A DNA stretch of 64,000 nt from Sphaerisporangium rufum (GTDB lineage Bacteria > Actinomycetota > Actinomycetes > Streptosporangiales > Streptosporangiaceae), in contig NZ_BOOU01000032.1 of the NCBI RefSeq assembly GCF_016863395.1, positions 62,001 through 126,000 on the forward strand, read 5' to 3'. Positions 15,131-22,422 of the stretch are shown here, one piece after another. Both the position numbers and the translations under genes were made by a program. Positions within the stretch are counted from its first letter, which is position 1, and each line of letters opens with the position of its first letter. Under the pieces are notes generated by a model. That model made no database searches and had not been told where the DNA came from. It saw only the letters and a list, made by a program, of their open reading frames with translations.

Positions 15131-17317
15131 ATGTGCGGACTTGCGGGCGTGGCCGTGATCGGTGGGCAGGACCTGCCGGCCGGGATCGACGCCGTGCTGG
15201 AGCGGATGTCGCGGGCGGTGGGGCACCGCGGCCCGGACGCCGAGCGCCACCACCGGGAGGGCCCGGTCGCGCTGGCCTTCCGGCGCCTGGCCCTGGTCGG
15301 CCCCGAGAGCGGCGACCAGCCGCTGTTCAGCGAGGACGGCACCTGCGCCCTGATCGCCAACGGCGAGGTGTACAACCATCACGAGCTGGCCGCCCGGGAG
15401 AGGATGCGGCTGCGGACCAGGTCCGACTGCGAGGTGCTCCCCAACCTGTACGCCCGGTACGACGTCCGCTTCCTGGACGACGTGCAGGGCATGTGCGCCG
15501 TCGTGCTGTGGGATCGCGCCCGCGACCGCCTGGTCCTCGCCCGCGACCGGTTCGGCATCAAGCCGCTGTACTACGCGCGCGCCGGCGACACCGTGGTGTT
15601 CGCCTCCGAGATCAAGGCGCTGTTCGAGCACCCCGGCTGCCCGCGGGAGCTGGACTGGGAGGTCGCGCTCGCCGACCAGTCGATGACCTCGGCCCCCCAG
15701 CTGACCGACGCCCCGGTCACCAGCTGGTTTCGCGGCGTCCATCTGGTCCCGGCGGGCACCGTCGTCTCGATCGACCTGCGGACCGGTGACAGCGACGAGC
15801 ACGTCTACTGGCGCCTGCCCTCGTTCACCGGCGGCTCGGACGCCTCCGAGGAGGAACTGGTCGGCGCCTACCGCGACCTGCTGGCCTCCTCGGTCCGGGC
15901 CTGCGCGTCGGCCGACACCGAACTCGGCCTGTTCCTGAGCGGCGGCGTCGACTCCGCCGCGGTGGCCGCGCTGGCCGCGGCCGGTGGCACCCCCCTGCAC
16001 ACCTTCTCGGTGCTCAGCGGCAGCACCCTGGCCAACGGGGACGCCGAGTCGGCCCATCGCGCGGCGGCCGCGCTCGGCCTGCCCAACCACCAGGTGCTCT
16101 TCGATTTCGCCACGATGCCGGGCGCGGCGGAGTGGAAGCGCCTGCTGTGGCTGCTGGAGACCCCGCTGTGCGGGCCGGAGCAGTATTTCAAGTACGAGCT
16201 GTACCGCCATGCCCGGCACGCCCGGCCCGGCCTGCGCGGGATGCTGCTCGGCGCGGGCAGCGACGAGTACAACGGCGGCTTCTCCACCATCTTCGGCACC
16301 GGCGAGGGCTGGGCCGGCTTCCAGGCCGGGATCGGGCAGCTCGCCCGGGCCGGCGCGCTGCGGGGCCGGCCGGCGCTCGCCTCCTGGCAGGACGGGCCGG
16401 ACGGCCCGCTGCTCGCCGACACGGCGCTCGGCCCACCGGCGGGCGCCGATCCCTACCCGGCCTACGTGGCGTGGCGGCACCGGCACATGCTCCAGTACAA
16501 CTGCTGGCACGAGGACCGCACCGCCGCCGGTAACGGCGTCGAGGCGCGGGTGCCGTTCCTCGACCACCGCATCGTCGAACTGCTGGCCGGCATCCCGCCG
16601 CACCGCCGCGCCGCGCTGCTGTGGGACAAGGCGATCCTGCGCCGGGCCGTGGCCGGGGTGGTGCCCGGGTGGGTCGCCGCCCGGCCGAAGGTGCCCTTCT
16701 ATTACGGGGACGGCGCCGGCTACACCCACCGCATGGTCGTCCGCATGCTGGCGCAGGACGGCGCCTCCCTGGTGGAGGAGGCGCTGCACTCCCCCGGCGG
16801 CCGGCGGTTCCTGCGCCCGGACACGATGCGCGCGGCGCTCGCCCGCCTGGGCGGACAGGGTGAACCCTGGGAGGTGGAACAGCTGTTCCGGCTGGTCAAC
16901 CTCGGCCTGCTGGACGCCATGGCCCGCGCGGTGCCGCCGGTGCCGCTGGACGCCCCGGCACGTGCCGTGTTGCCCGCGGTGCCGGTGGCCGACTGGGACC
17001 GCGACGCCCCGGCGCTGGCCGTCCGGCTGGAGGACCGCACTCCGCCCGCTCTGGACGGTGTCCTCGGCTTCCGCGACGACGTGCTGGTCGTCCACGAACC
17101 AGCTGAACCCCACCGGATGTACGTGAGCGTCGCCGGCAGCCTGGAGTACGTCGCCGAGGCCGCCGACGATCCCGCGTGGTTCGCGCTGCTGCGGGAGATC
17201 GACGGGCGGCGCACGCTCGGCGAGCTGCTCGCGGCGAGCGGCCAGAGCTACGACGCGGTGGCCGGCGTGCTGCGCGACACCATCGGCGCGGGCGTACTAC
17301 AGGAGGCCCGCCCGTGA
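15131..17317 (+). CDS. AsnB-like amidotransferase/cyclase fused to PqqD-like RRE
   Basis: Class II glutamine amidotransferase/ATP-dependent ligase of the asparagine synthetase B fold, 728 residues. Cys2 (MCGLAG) is the glutaminase nucleophile, and SGGVDS at 270-275 is the ATP pyrophosphatase loop. Residues about 635-728 form a separate PqqD-like domain (YVSVAGSLEYVAEA, then LREIDGRRTLGELLAA), likely an RRE that grips the leader peptide. Start ATG 15131 is fixed by the required Cys2. Homologues of this fold close the isopeptide ring in lasso peptides or amidate side chains. It overlaps the nucleotidyltransferase by GTGA. The fusion to an RRE is unusual. Confidence 0.85.
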   Translation: MCGLAGVAVIGGQDLPAGIDAVLERMSRAVGHRGPDAERHHREGPVALAFRRLALVGPESGDQPLFSEDGTCALIANGEVYNHHELAARERMRLRTRSDCEVLPNLYARYDVRFLDDVQGMCAVVLWDRARDRLVLARDRFGIKPLYYARAGDTVVFASEIKALFEHPGCPRELDWEVALADQSMTSAPQLTDAPVTSWFRGVHLVPAGTVVSIDLRTGDSDEHVYWRLPSFTGGSDASEEELVGAYRDLLASSVRACASADTELGLFLSGGVDSAAVAALAAAGGTPLHTFSVLSGSTLANGDAESAHRAAAALGLPNHQVLFDFATMPGAAEWKRLLWLLETPLCGPEQYFKYELYRHARHARPGLRGMLLGAGSDEYNGGFSTIFGTGEGWAGFQAGIGQLARAGALRGRPALASWQDGPDGPLLADTALGPPAGADPYPAYVAWRHRHMLQYNCWHEDRTAAGNGVEARVPFLDHRIVELLAGIPPHRRAALLWDKAILRRAVAGVVPGWVAARPKVPFYYGDGAGYTHRMVVRMLAQDGASLVEEALHSPGGRRFLRPDTMRAALARLGGQGEPWEVEQLFRLVNLGLLDAMARAVPPVPLDAPARAVLPAVPVADWDRDAPALAVRLEDRTPPALDGVLGFRDDVLVVHEPAEPHRMYVSVAGSLEYVAEAADDPAWFALLREIDGRRTLGELLAASGQSYDAVAGVLRDTIGAGVLQEARP

Positions 17318-18102
17318 CCGGAGTGCCGGCCGGCTGCCAGGAGGCCCGCACGGTCCTCGGCGAGCACCGCCTGCTGCCCGGCGACGCGCTCGCGGCGTTC
17401 GTCGTCGGATCCACCGCGCGCGGGTGGGCCAACCCGGGCAGCGACATCGACGTCGTGGTCGTCTCGGCCGCGCCCTTCGCCGACGATCGCGCGGTGACCA
17501 CCCGGGTGGCACTGGTGCCCGACACCCTCCCGGTCGTGACCTTCCGGCGCGGGGAGCGGCGGTGGGAGCTCAAGTACTGGACCGCGGCCCAGGTGGACCA
17601 GGTGATGAACAAGATCACCTGGTCGGCCTTCGAGGCGGACCGCCGGGTCGGCGACCGGCTCACGCTGACCGAGAACCTGTTCCTGGCCCGGCTGCGCTCG
17701 TGTGTGCCGGTGTTCGGCGCCGGCTGGGTGGAGCAGGCGCGCCGCCGGCTGGACGGCACCGCCTACCGGTCCTTCATGGTGATCGAGGCGCTGGCGGAGG
17801 CCGACGACGCGGTCGAGGACGCCCTGGGGCAGCTGGCCGCCGGGGACGTGGAGAGCGCGGTGCTGTCGGCGCAGGCGGCGTTCGGGTTCGCGGTGGAGGC
17901 CGTGCTGGCCGGGCACGGCGAGTTCGGGCCGCAACCCAAGTGGCGGGCCCGCCGGTTGCGGGCCGCCGCACCCGAGATCCTGCCCTTCGCCGAGTACTGG
18001 TCGATCCAGACGATGCGCGACTTCGACCCCGAGCGGCCGCAGGAGTGGGTACGCCGCGTCGCCGAGACCTGCCGGCGGGTGGCGATGGAGGTGGAGGTCT
18101 AG
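17314..18102 (+). CDS. Nucleotidyltransferase-domain protein
   Basis: Protein of 262 residues with an N-terminal pol-beta-type nucleotidyltransferase fold. The signature FVVGSTARGWANPGSDIDVVVV (about residues 29-50) has the GS motif and the DxD metal site. The C-terminal half is helical (FMVIEALAEADDAVEDAL), as in kanamycin-nucleotidyltransferase-like and MNT proteins. Start GTG 17314 overlaps the stop of the AsnB gene, with AGGAGG 7 nt upstream. In this setting it may transfer a nucleotide to the peptide or to a small partner; nucleotidyltransferases also occur in some lasso clusters. The substrate is not shown by the sequence. Confidence 0.8.
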   Translation: MTGVPAGCQEARTVLGEHRLLPGDALAAFVVGSTARGWANPGSDIDVVVVSAAPFADDRAVTTRVALVPDTLPVVTFRRGERRWELKYWTAAQVDQVMNKITWSAFEADRRVGDRLTLTENLFLARLRSCVPVFGAGWVEQARRRLDGTAYRSFMVIEALAEADDAVEDALGQLAAGDVESAVLSAQAAFGFAVEAVLAGHGEFGPQPKWRARRLRAAAPEILPFAEYWSIQTMRDFDPERPQEWVRRVAETCRRVAMEVEV

Positions 18103-18381
18103 GTGACGGCGCAGGTGGCGGCCCGGTCGGTGCCCCGCGTCCGGGACGACGTGCGCGTCCGGCGCTACCGCGGCCGGCTCCTGGTCGCCGGCCCGGTGGA
18201 CGCCTACGAGCTGACCGAGTCGGCGGAGTTCGTCTTCCGCCGGATCGACGGGCGCCGGACGGCCGGTGATATCGGCGCACTGCTGGCGCAGGAGTACGAC
18301 ATCGCGGCGGCCGTCGCCGGGCAGGACGTGCTGGACCTGCTCGGAGAACTGACCGTCCACCAGATCATCGAGCTGGACTGA
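18103..18381 (+). CDS. PqqD-like peptide-binding protein (RRE)
   Basis: Stand-alone PqqD-fold protein of 92 residues, a RiPP recognition element by family. The winged core is VRRYRGRLLVAGPVDAYELT, then FVFRRIDGRRTAGDIGALLA and a C-terminal helix (GQDVLDLLGEL). Its GTG directly abuts the nucleotidyltransferase stop (0 bp). It likely presents the 22-residue peptide to the modifying enzymes; a second RRE-like domain is fused to the AsnB protein, so two enzymes may have their own leader grips. Confidence 0.85.
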   Translation: MTAQVAARSVPRVRDDVRVRRYRGRLLVAGPVDAYELTESAEFVFRRIDGRRTAGDIGALLAQEYDIAAAVAGQDVLDLLGELTVHQIIELD

Positions 18382-18385
18382 CGCC

Positions 18386-19447
18386 GTGCGCCCCCCTCAC
18401 TCCGCCGGCGCCGCCGAGCCTCCCGACACGTCCGAGGTCGCCAAGGGCCCCGGGGACGCCTACCGGAGCGCCTTCCGGCATTGGGAGTCGCGGGCCGGCG
18501 TGCGGACCCGCCCGCGGCGGGTGCTGGACGAGCGCGGGCGCGACGCCCTGTTCTTCCCGCCGGAGTTCGTGCCCGCCACCGCGCATCCGCTGGTGGCCGC
18601 GCGCGGCCCCGGGACGGCCCACCGCCTGCTGGTGCATTCCCTGTACCAGTACCTGCACTTCACGACGGTGCTGGAACAGCTCGCCGTACTCCCGGTCACC
18701 GCCGCGCTGTCGTTGGGCCGGGCCGGTGTCGAGCTACCCGACGGGATGCGCGCGGACGCGTTCAAGATAACCACCGACGAGGCCTGGCACGCCCAGTTCT
18801 CCTACGAGTTCACCGGCGAGGTGGCCCGGGTTACCGGCATCGCCCCGTCCGCCGTGGTGGAGCCGCGGCTGGTGCGCGCCCTGGAGGAGACGCGGCTGGC
18901 GTTCGAACCGGCGCTGCACGGGCTGGTGGACCTGGTGTTCGCCGTGGTCAGCGAGACATTGGTCTCCGCCCTGCTGCACGATGTCCCGCGGGACGGCCGG
19001 CTGCCGGGGCCGGTACGCGCCCTGGTGGCCGACCACGCCGCCGACGAGGGCCGCCACCACGCCTACTTCCGAGAGTTCCTCCGGCGGCTGTGGCCGGCGC
19101 TGGGCCCGGCCGCCCGGACGGTCGGCCCCCGGGTGCCGGAACTGGTCCGAGTGTTCCTCGATCCGGACATGTCCGCGGTCGCGGCGGGCCTGCGCGCCTC
19201 GGGCTTCACCCCGCCGCAGATCACCGAGATCATCGCCGACTGCTACGGGCCCGCCGCGCCGTGCCGGGACGTCCGGCCCGCGGCCCGGGCCACCGTACGG
19301 GCATTCGCCGAGGTGGGCGCCCTGGACGACACCTGCACCCGCGACGCGTTCGCCGACGCCGGGCTGCTCGTCGAAGGGCCGGCGGCCGCCGGAGCCCGCA
19401 CCGACCTCAAGACGGCGACGTGCCCGGACCGGCCCCGGGAGGAATGA
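18386..19447 (+). CDS. AurF-like diiron oxygenase
   Basis: Non-haem diiron enzyme of the AurF (p-aminobenzoate N-oxygenase) type, 353 residues, helical bundle. Metal ligands are visible in order: LHFTTVLEQ (Glu), TDEAWHAQFSYEF (Glu and His), VSETLVSAL (Glu) and ADHAADEGRHHAYF (Glu, His, His). AurF-type enzymes oxidise aryl amines to nitro groups; related ones hydroxylate other substrates. GTG 18386 starts 4 nt after the PqqD stop. It probably oxygenates the peptide or a small building block of the cluster. Target inferred only. Confidence 0.82.
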   Translation: MRPPHSAGAAEPPDTSEVAKGPGDAYRSAFRHWESRAGVRTRPRRVLDERGRDALFFPPEFVPATAHPLVAARGPGTAHRLLVHSLYQYLHFTTVLEQLAVLPVTAALSLGRAGVELPDGMRADAFKITTDEAWHAQFSYEFTGEVARVTGIAPSAVVEPRLVRALEETRLAFEPALHGLVDLVFAVVSETLVSALLHDVPRDGRLPGPVRALVADHAADEGRHHAYFREFLRRLWPALGPAARTVGPRVPELVRVFLDPDMSAVAAGLRASGFTPPQITEIIADCYGPAAPCRDVRPAARATVRAFAEVGALDDTCTRDAFADAGLLVEGPAAAGARTDLKTATCPDRPREE

Positions 19448-19454
19448 GGCAGCA

Positions 19455-20105
19455 GTGGACGACTCAGCACTTCCGGCAACGATACGGCAGGCACTGACCA
19501 CCACGACGGCGGGCGCCTCCGGAGTGGCCCGGCTGGTCGTGGCGGGCCTGCTGGAGATCGGCGACGACGCCGCCCGGCGCGCGGCCACCGCGGACCTGCT
19601 GCTGCGGCGCCTCCCCGGCTACGCGCCGATCTGGCACATCGCCGCGGCGGCCCGCGGCGCCGGCTGGGCCGACGCGCTGCGGGCGATCCGGGCCGACCTG
19701 GACCGGTCGGTGGAGGACAGCGTGGCGACGGCGCTGGCCTGGCTGGCGGCCCGCCCGGGCCCGGTACTGTCCGCGCCGAGCAGCTCCGTCGTCGCCCGCG
19801 TGCTCGACCGGCTGCCCGCGCCCGCCGCGGACGGGCCGCCGGTCGCGCTGGCCGGGGCCGACGCCATCGGGCCGGACGCCGTGCTCAACATCGCCGGCAC
19901 CCGCGACCTGGCCCGGCGGCACCCGACCCTGGTGGTCACCACGTCGTTGAAGCTGGTCCCGGCGGCCGTGTTCGCCACCCTCGGCTCGCCGGCCTTCGAA
20001 CGGATCCCGCTCGCGGAGTTCGCCGGGGTCGTCCTGGACGGCGAGCTGCTGGACCCGGCCGACGCCGGCCGGCGGGCCGCCGGGCGCGGCCCGCTCCGGC
20101 GATGA
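19455..20105 (+). CDS. Compact eIF-2B/MtnA-family protein
   Basis: 216-residue member of the eIF-2B alpha/MtnA/ribose-bisphosphate isomerase superfamily. Landmarks in family order: TAGASGVARLVVAGL, LPGYAPIWHIAAAAR, VLSAPSSSVVARVL (the family's VLTHxxSxxV) and ALAGADAIGPDAVLNIAGT (with the conserved Asp of GAD), then FERIPLAEFAG. It is short for the family (about 300 or more residues): the segment between the VLS motif and GADAI is missing about 50 residues. The MtnA catalytic Cys has no match, so isomerase activity is doubtful. GTG 19455 has GAGG upstream, and the stop overlaps the next gene (ATGA). Confidence 0.75.
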   Translation: MDDSALPATIRQALTTTTAGASGVARLVVAGLLEIGDDAARRAATADLLLRRLPGYAPIWHIAAAARGAGWADALRAIRADLDRSVEDSVATALAWLAARPGPVLSAPSSSVVARVLDRLPAPAADGPPVALAGADAIGPDAVLNIAGTRDLARRHPTLVVTTSLKLVPAAVFATLGSPAFERIPLAEFAGVVLDGELLDPADAGRRAAGRGPLRR

Positions 20106-21208
20106 GCGCCACCTCGCCGCCCGGCGTGCCCGAACACCTGTCCGGCCTGCCGGCCAAGCGGGCGCTGTACGCGGCCGACACCTACTTCCGGGAGGTGCTG
20201 GAGGACCTGCGGGCCGCGTGCGCCGCGGACGGCGGATCGGTGCGCCGGTTCTGCCACGACCACACGCTGCTGCTGTTCAAGCCGGACGCGGCGGTGGCCC
20301 GCAAGATGAGACCCGGCCTGGAGCTGGTCGCCGCGCGCGGCTTCTCGGTGGTGGCGGCGACCCCGGTGACCATGAACCGGCACTCCATCCGCGCCCTGTG
20401 GCAGTACGGCTACCCGGCGGCGAGCCGGGACCGGCGGGACGCGGCCGACCTCTACATGACCGCCGGTGACTGCCTGCTCGTCCTGCTGGCCCGGCCCGGC
20501 CACGCGCGGCCGGCCAGCGTGCTGCTGAGCCAGGAGAAAGGGCCGGCCCGGCCCGAGGACTGCCGGCCCGGCCAGCTCCGCCACGAGCTGGGCGGCACCG
20601 GATACCAGCTGAACCTGCTGCACGCCCCGGACGAGCCGGCCGACCTGCTGCGCGAACTCGGCGTGCTGTGCGACGCGCCCGCCCGCGCCCTGCTGTACCG
20701 GCAGGCCCGCGCCCGGCAGGACGCGGCGGCACCGGCCCACCGGCTGGCGGAGCGGCTGGAGGCGGCCGCGCCGCGCGCCGAGCTGCGGGCCGGTCCGGTG
20801 CTGCGCGCGCTGCACGAGGCGGTGGCGGCGGCGCTCGCCCGCCGCCCGCGGGACGTCCCGGCCGGGCTGCCGCCGCTGCTGGCCGCCGTCCGGTCGGGCC
20901 GGTCCCGCGACTGGCGCGGCCTGCTGGGCCTACTCGACGCCGGCCGGATCGAGATCACCCGATGGCAGCGGATCGTGGTGGCCACGGCTCTGCTGGACCC
21001 CTTCGAACCCGGCCGCCAAAGCCTGCTGCCGGACGCCTCCGCTCGGCCACCGCAGGCCCCGGACGCGACGGGTGGCCCGGGCACGCTTCACGGCACAGAC
21101 AACATGGACCGCACGGGCGGCACCACGGCCACCGACGTTCCGGAGGGCATCGGCGACACCGGAACGGCGGCACGGCACCGGGCGGCACGGGACGGAGCCG
21201 GCCGATGA
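20102..21208 (+). CDS. NDP-kinase-like protein 1
   Basis: 368 residues, with a nucleoside-diphosphate-kinase-like domain at about 54-190. The phosphate-binding KPDA is intact (LLLFKPDAAV, K60), RPASVLLSQEKGPARPEDCR matches the family loop, and NLLHAPDEP places the phospho-accepting His at 174. The remaining ~175 residues are a helical, then Gly/Thr-rich, extension of unknown role. Typical NDP kinases have about 140 residues, so this is a modified version. It overlaps genes on both sides by 4 bp. Phosphotransfer to a nucleotide or peptide intermediate is inferred. Confidence 0.72.
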   Translation: MSATSPPGVPEHLSGLPAKRALYAADTYFREVLEDLRAACAADGGSVRRFCHDHTLLLFKPDAAVARKMRPGLELVAARGFSVVAATPVTMNRHSIRALWQYGYPAASRDRRDAADLYMTAGDCLLVLLARPGHARPASVLLSQEKGPARPEDCRPGQLRHELGGTGYQLNLLHAPDEPADLLRELGVLCDAPARALLYRQARARQDAAAPAHRLAERLEAAAPRAELRAGPVLRALHEAVAAALARRPRDVPAGLPPLLAAVRSGRSRDWRGLLGLLDAGRIEITRWQRIVVATALLDPFEPGRQSLLPDASARPPQAPDATGGPGTLHGTDNMDRTGGTTATDVPEGIGDTGTAARHRAARDGAGR

Positions 21209-22422
21209 CGGCCGCGGACATGGCGGTGCCGGCCGCCTACCACGGTGACGCGGACTTCGCGCGGGGCTGGGCGACGGCGGCCGAAGTGCTGGGCCACCGC
21301 CTGGACGGCGTGCTGCTCGAAGCCGCGATGCTGCTACTGTCTCCGCCCGCGGTCGCCACCGGCCGGGTGCCGGTCGCGCTGGACTGGCTGGCCGCCCACG
21401 GCTTCACCGTCCGGCACGCCGCCCGCGTCCACCTCACCCGGGACCAGGTGCGCCGGCTGTGGAAGTACCAGGCGGCCCGGCCGGACCCCGCCCGGGTGGA
21501 GATCTTCGGGACGCTCATGACGAGCGGACCGTGCGTGCTGCTGCTCGCCCGCGGGACACCGGACGGCCCGCTGCCGGCGGCCGCCCGGCTGCGGGCGCTG
21601 AAGGGGCCGTCCGACCCGCGCCGCTGCGCCCCGCACCACCTGCGGTCCTGCCTCGGCGCGGCCAACATGTTCAACAACCTCGTGCACACCTCCGACGGCC
21701 CGCCGGAGGTGGTCCGGGAGACCGCCATAGTGCTCGGTGACACCGGGCCGGCCGTAATGTGGCGCGACGCGGTCGCCGCCGCCCCGGTGGACCCGGTCCG
21801 GGCGCGGACGGTGGCCGCGGCCGCATCCGGCGTGCCCGGCGGGATCTCCCTGGCCCACGCGGGGGTGGCGCTGCGCCGGCGGTTGCTGCGCCGGCTGCGC
21901 GCCGTACTGCCCGAGGCGGACCCCACCGGCGCCGCCGACCGGCTGCTCGCCACGGAGGAGGCGTGGGCTCGCGGGTACGACCCGGCACGGCCGGTGGCGG
22001 CGCTGGCGGCGTTCCGTGGCCGGTTCACGCCGGTCGCGCCGGCGCTGTCACCGCCGGGGGCGCGGCCCGGGCCGGCCGCCCGTCACCTGATCGGCCTGTT
22101 CGTCCAGGTGGAGGCGGCGCTGTTCGGCACCGGTCTCGACTTCGAGCGGCTGACCGAGACCGCCCGGCTCGCGCGCGTCACGCTGGGATCCCGTGACCGG
22201 CTGGTACTGGCCACCGAGTGGCTGACACTGCGCACCCTGCGGCAGGTCGCGGCCGCCCCGCCGGAAGCGGGCTCAGGCGCCGACAGGACGGCAGCGGTGG
22301 CGGCCGTCGTCGGTGCGGGTGGTCAGCCGGGCCCTCTCGAGGTGCTCCAGCAGGGGCACCGCGACGCGGCGGCTGGTGTCGAGGGCCTGGCGGGCCTGGC
22401 TGACGGTGAACGGCTGAGGTAG
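21205..22422 (+). CDS. NDP-kinase-like protein 2
   Basis: 405 residues, paralogue of the preceding protein. The domain is degenerate at the KPDA site (LLLSPPAVATG) yet keeps the catalytic His region (NNLVHTSDGP, H161). A C-terminal helical part of about 240 residues follows. One active and one degenerate copy could form a hetero-oligomer. Its last ~50 codons run antisense over the 3' end of selB; that part has low-complexity composition. Last gene of the cluster. Confidence 0.65.
   Translation: MTAADMAVPAAYHGDADFARGWATAAEVLGHRLDGVLLEAAMLLLSPPAVATGRVPVALDWLAAHGFTVRHAARVHLTRDQVRRLWKYQAARPDPARVEIFGTLMTSGPCVLLLARGTPDGPLPAAARLRALKGPSDPRRCAPHHLRSCLGAANMFNNLVHTSDGPPEVVRETAIVLGDTGPAVMWRDAVAAAPVDPVRARTVAAAASGVPGGISLAHAGVALRRRLLRRLRAVLPEADPTGAADRLLATEEAWARGYDPARPVAALAAFRGRFTPVAPALSPPGARPGPAARHLIGLFVQVEAALFGTGLDFERLTETARLARVTLGSRDRLVLATEWLTLRTLRQVAAAPPEAGSGADRTAAVAAVVGAGGQPGPLEVLQQGHRDAAAGVEGLAGLADGERLR

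Noticed and set aside
14954-18381. Assignment as a normal lasso peptide cluster
   Set aside because: No Asp/Glu at ring positions in the putative core, no transglutaminase-like leader protease and no exporter.
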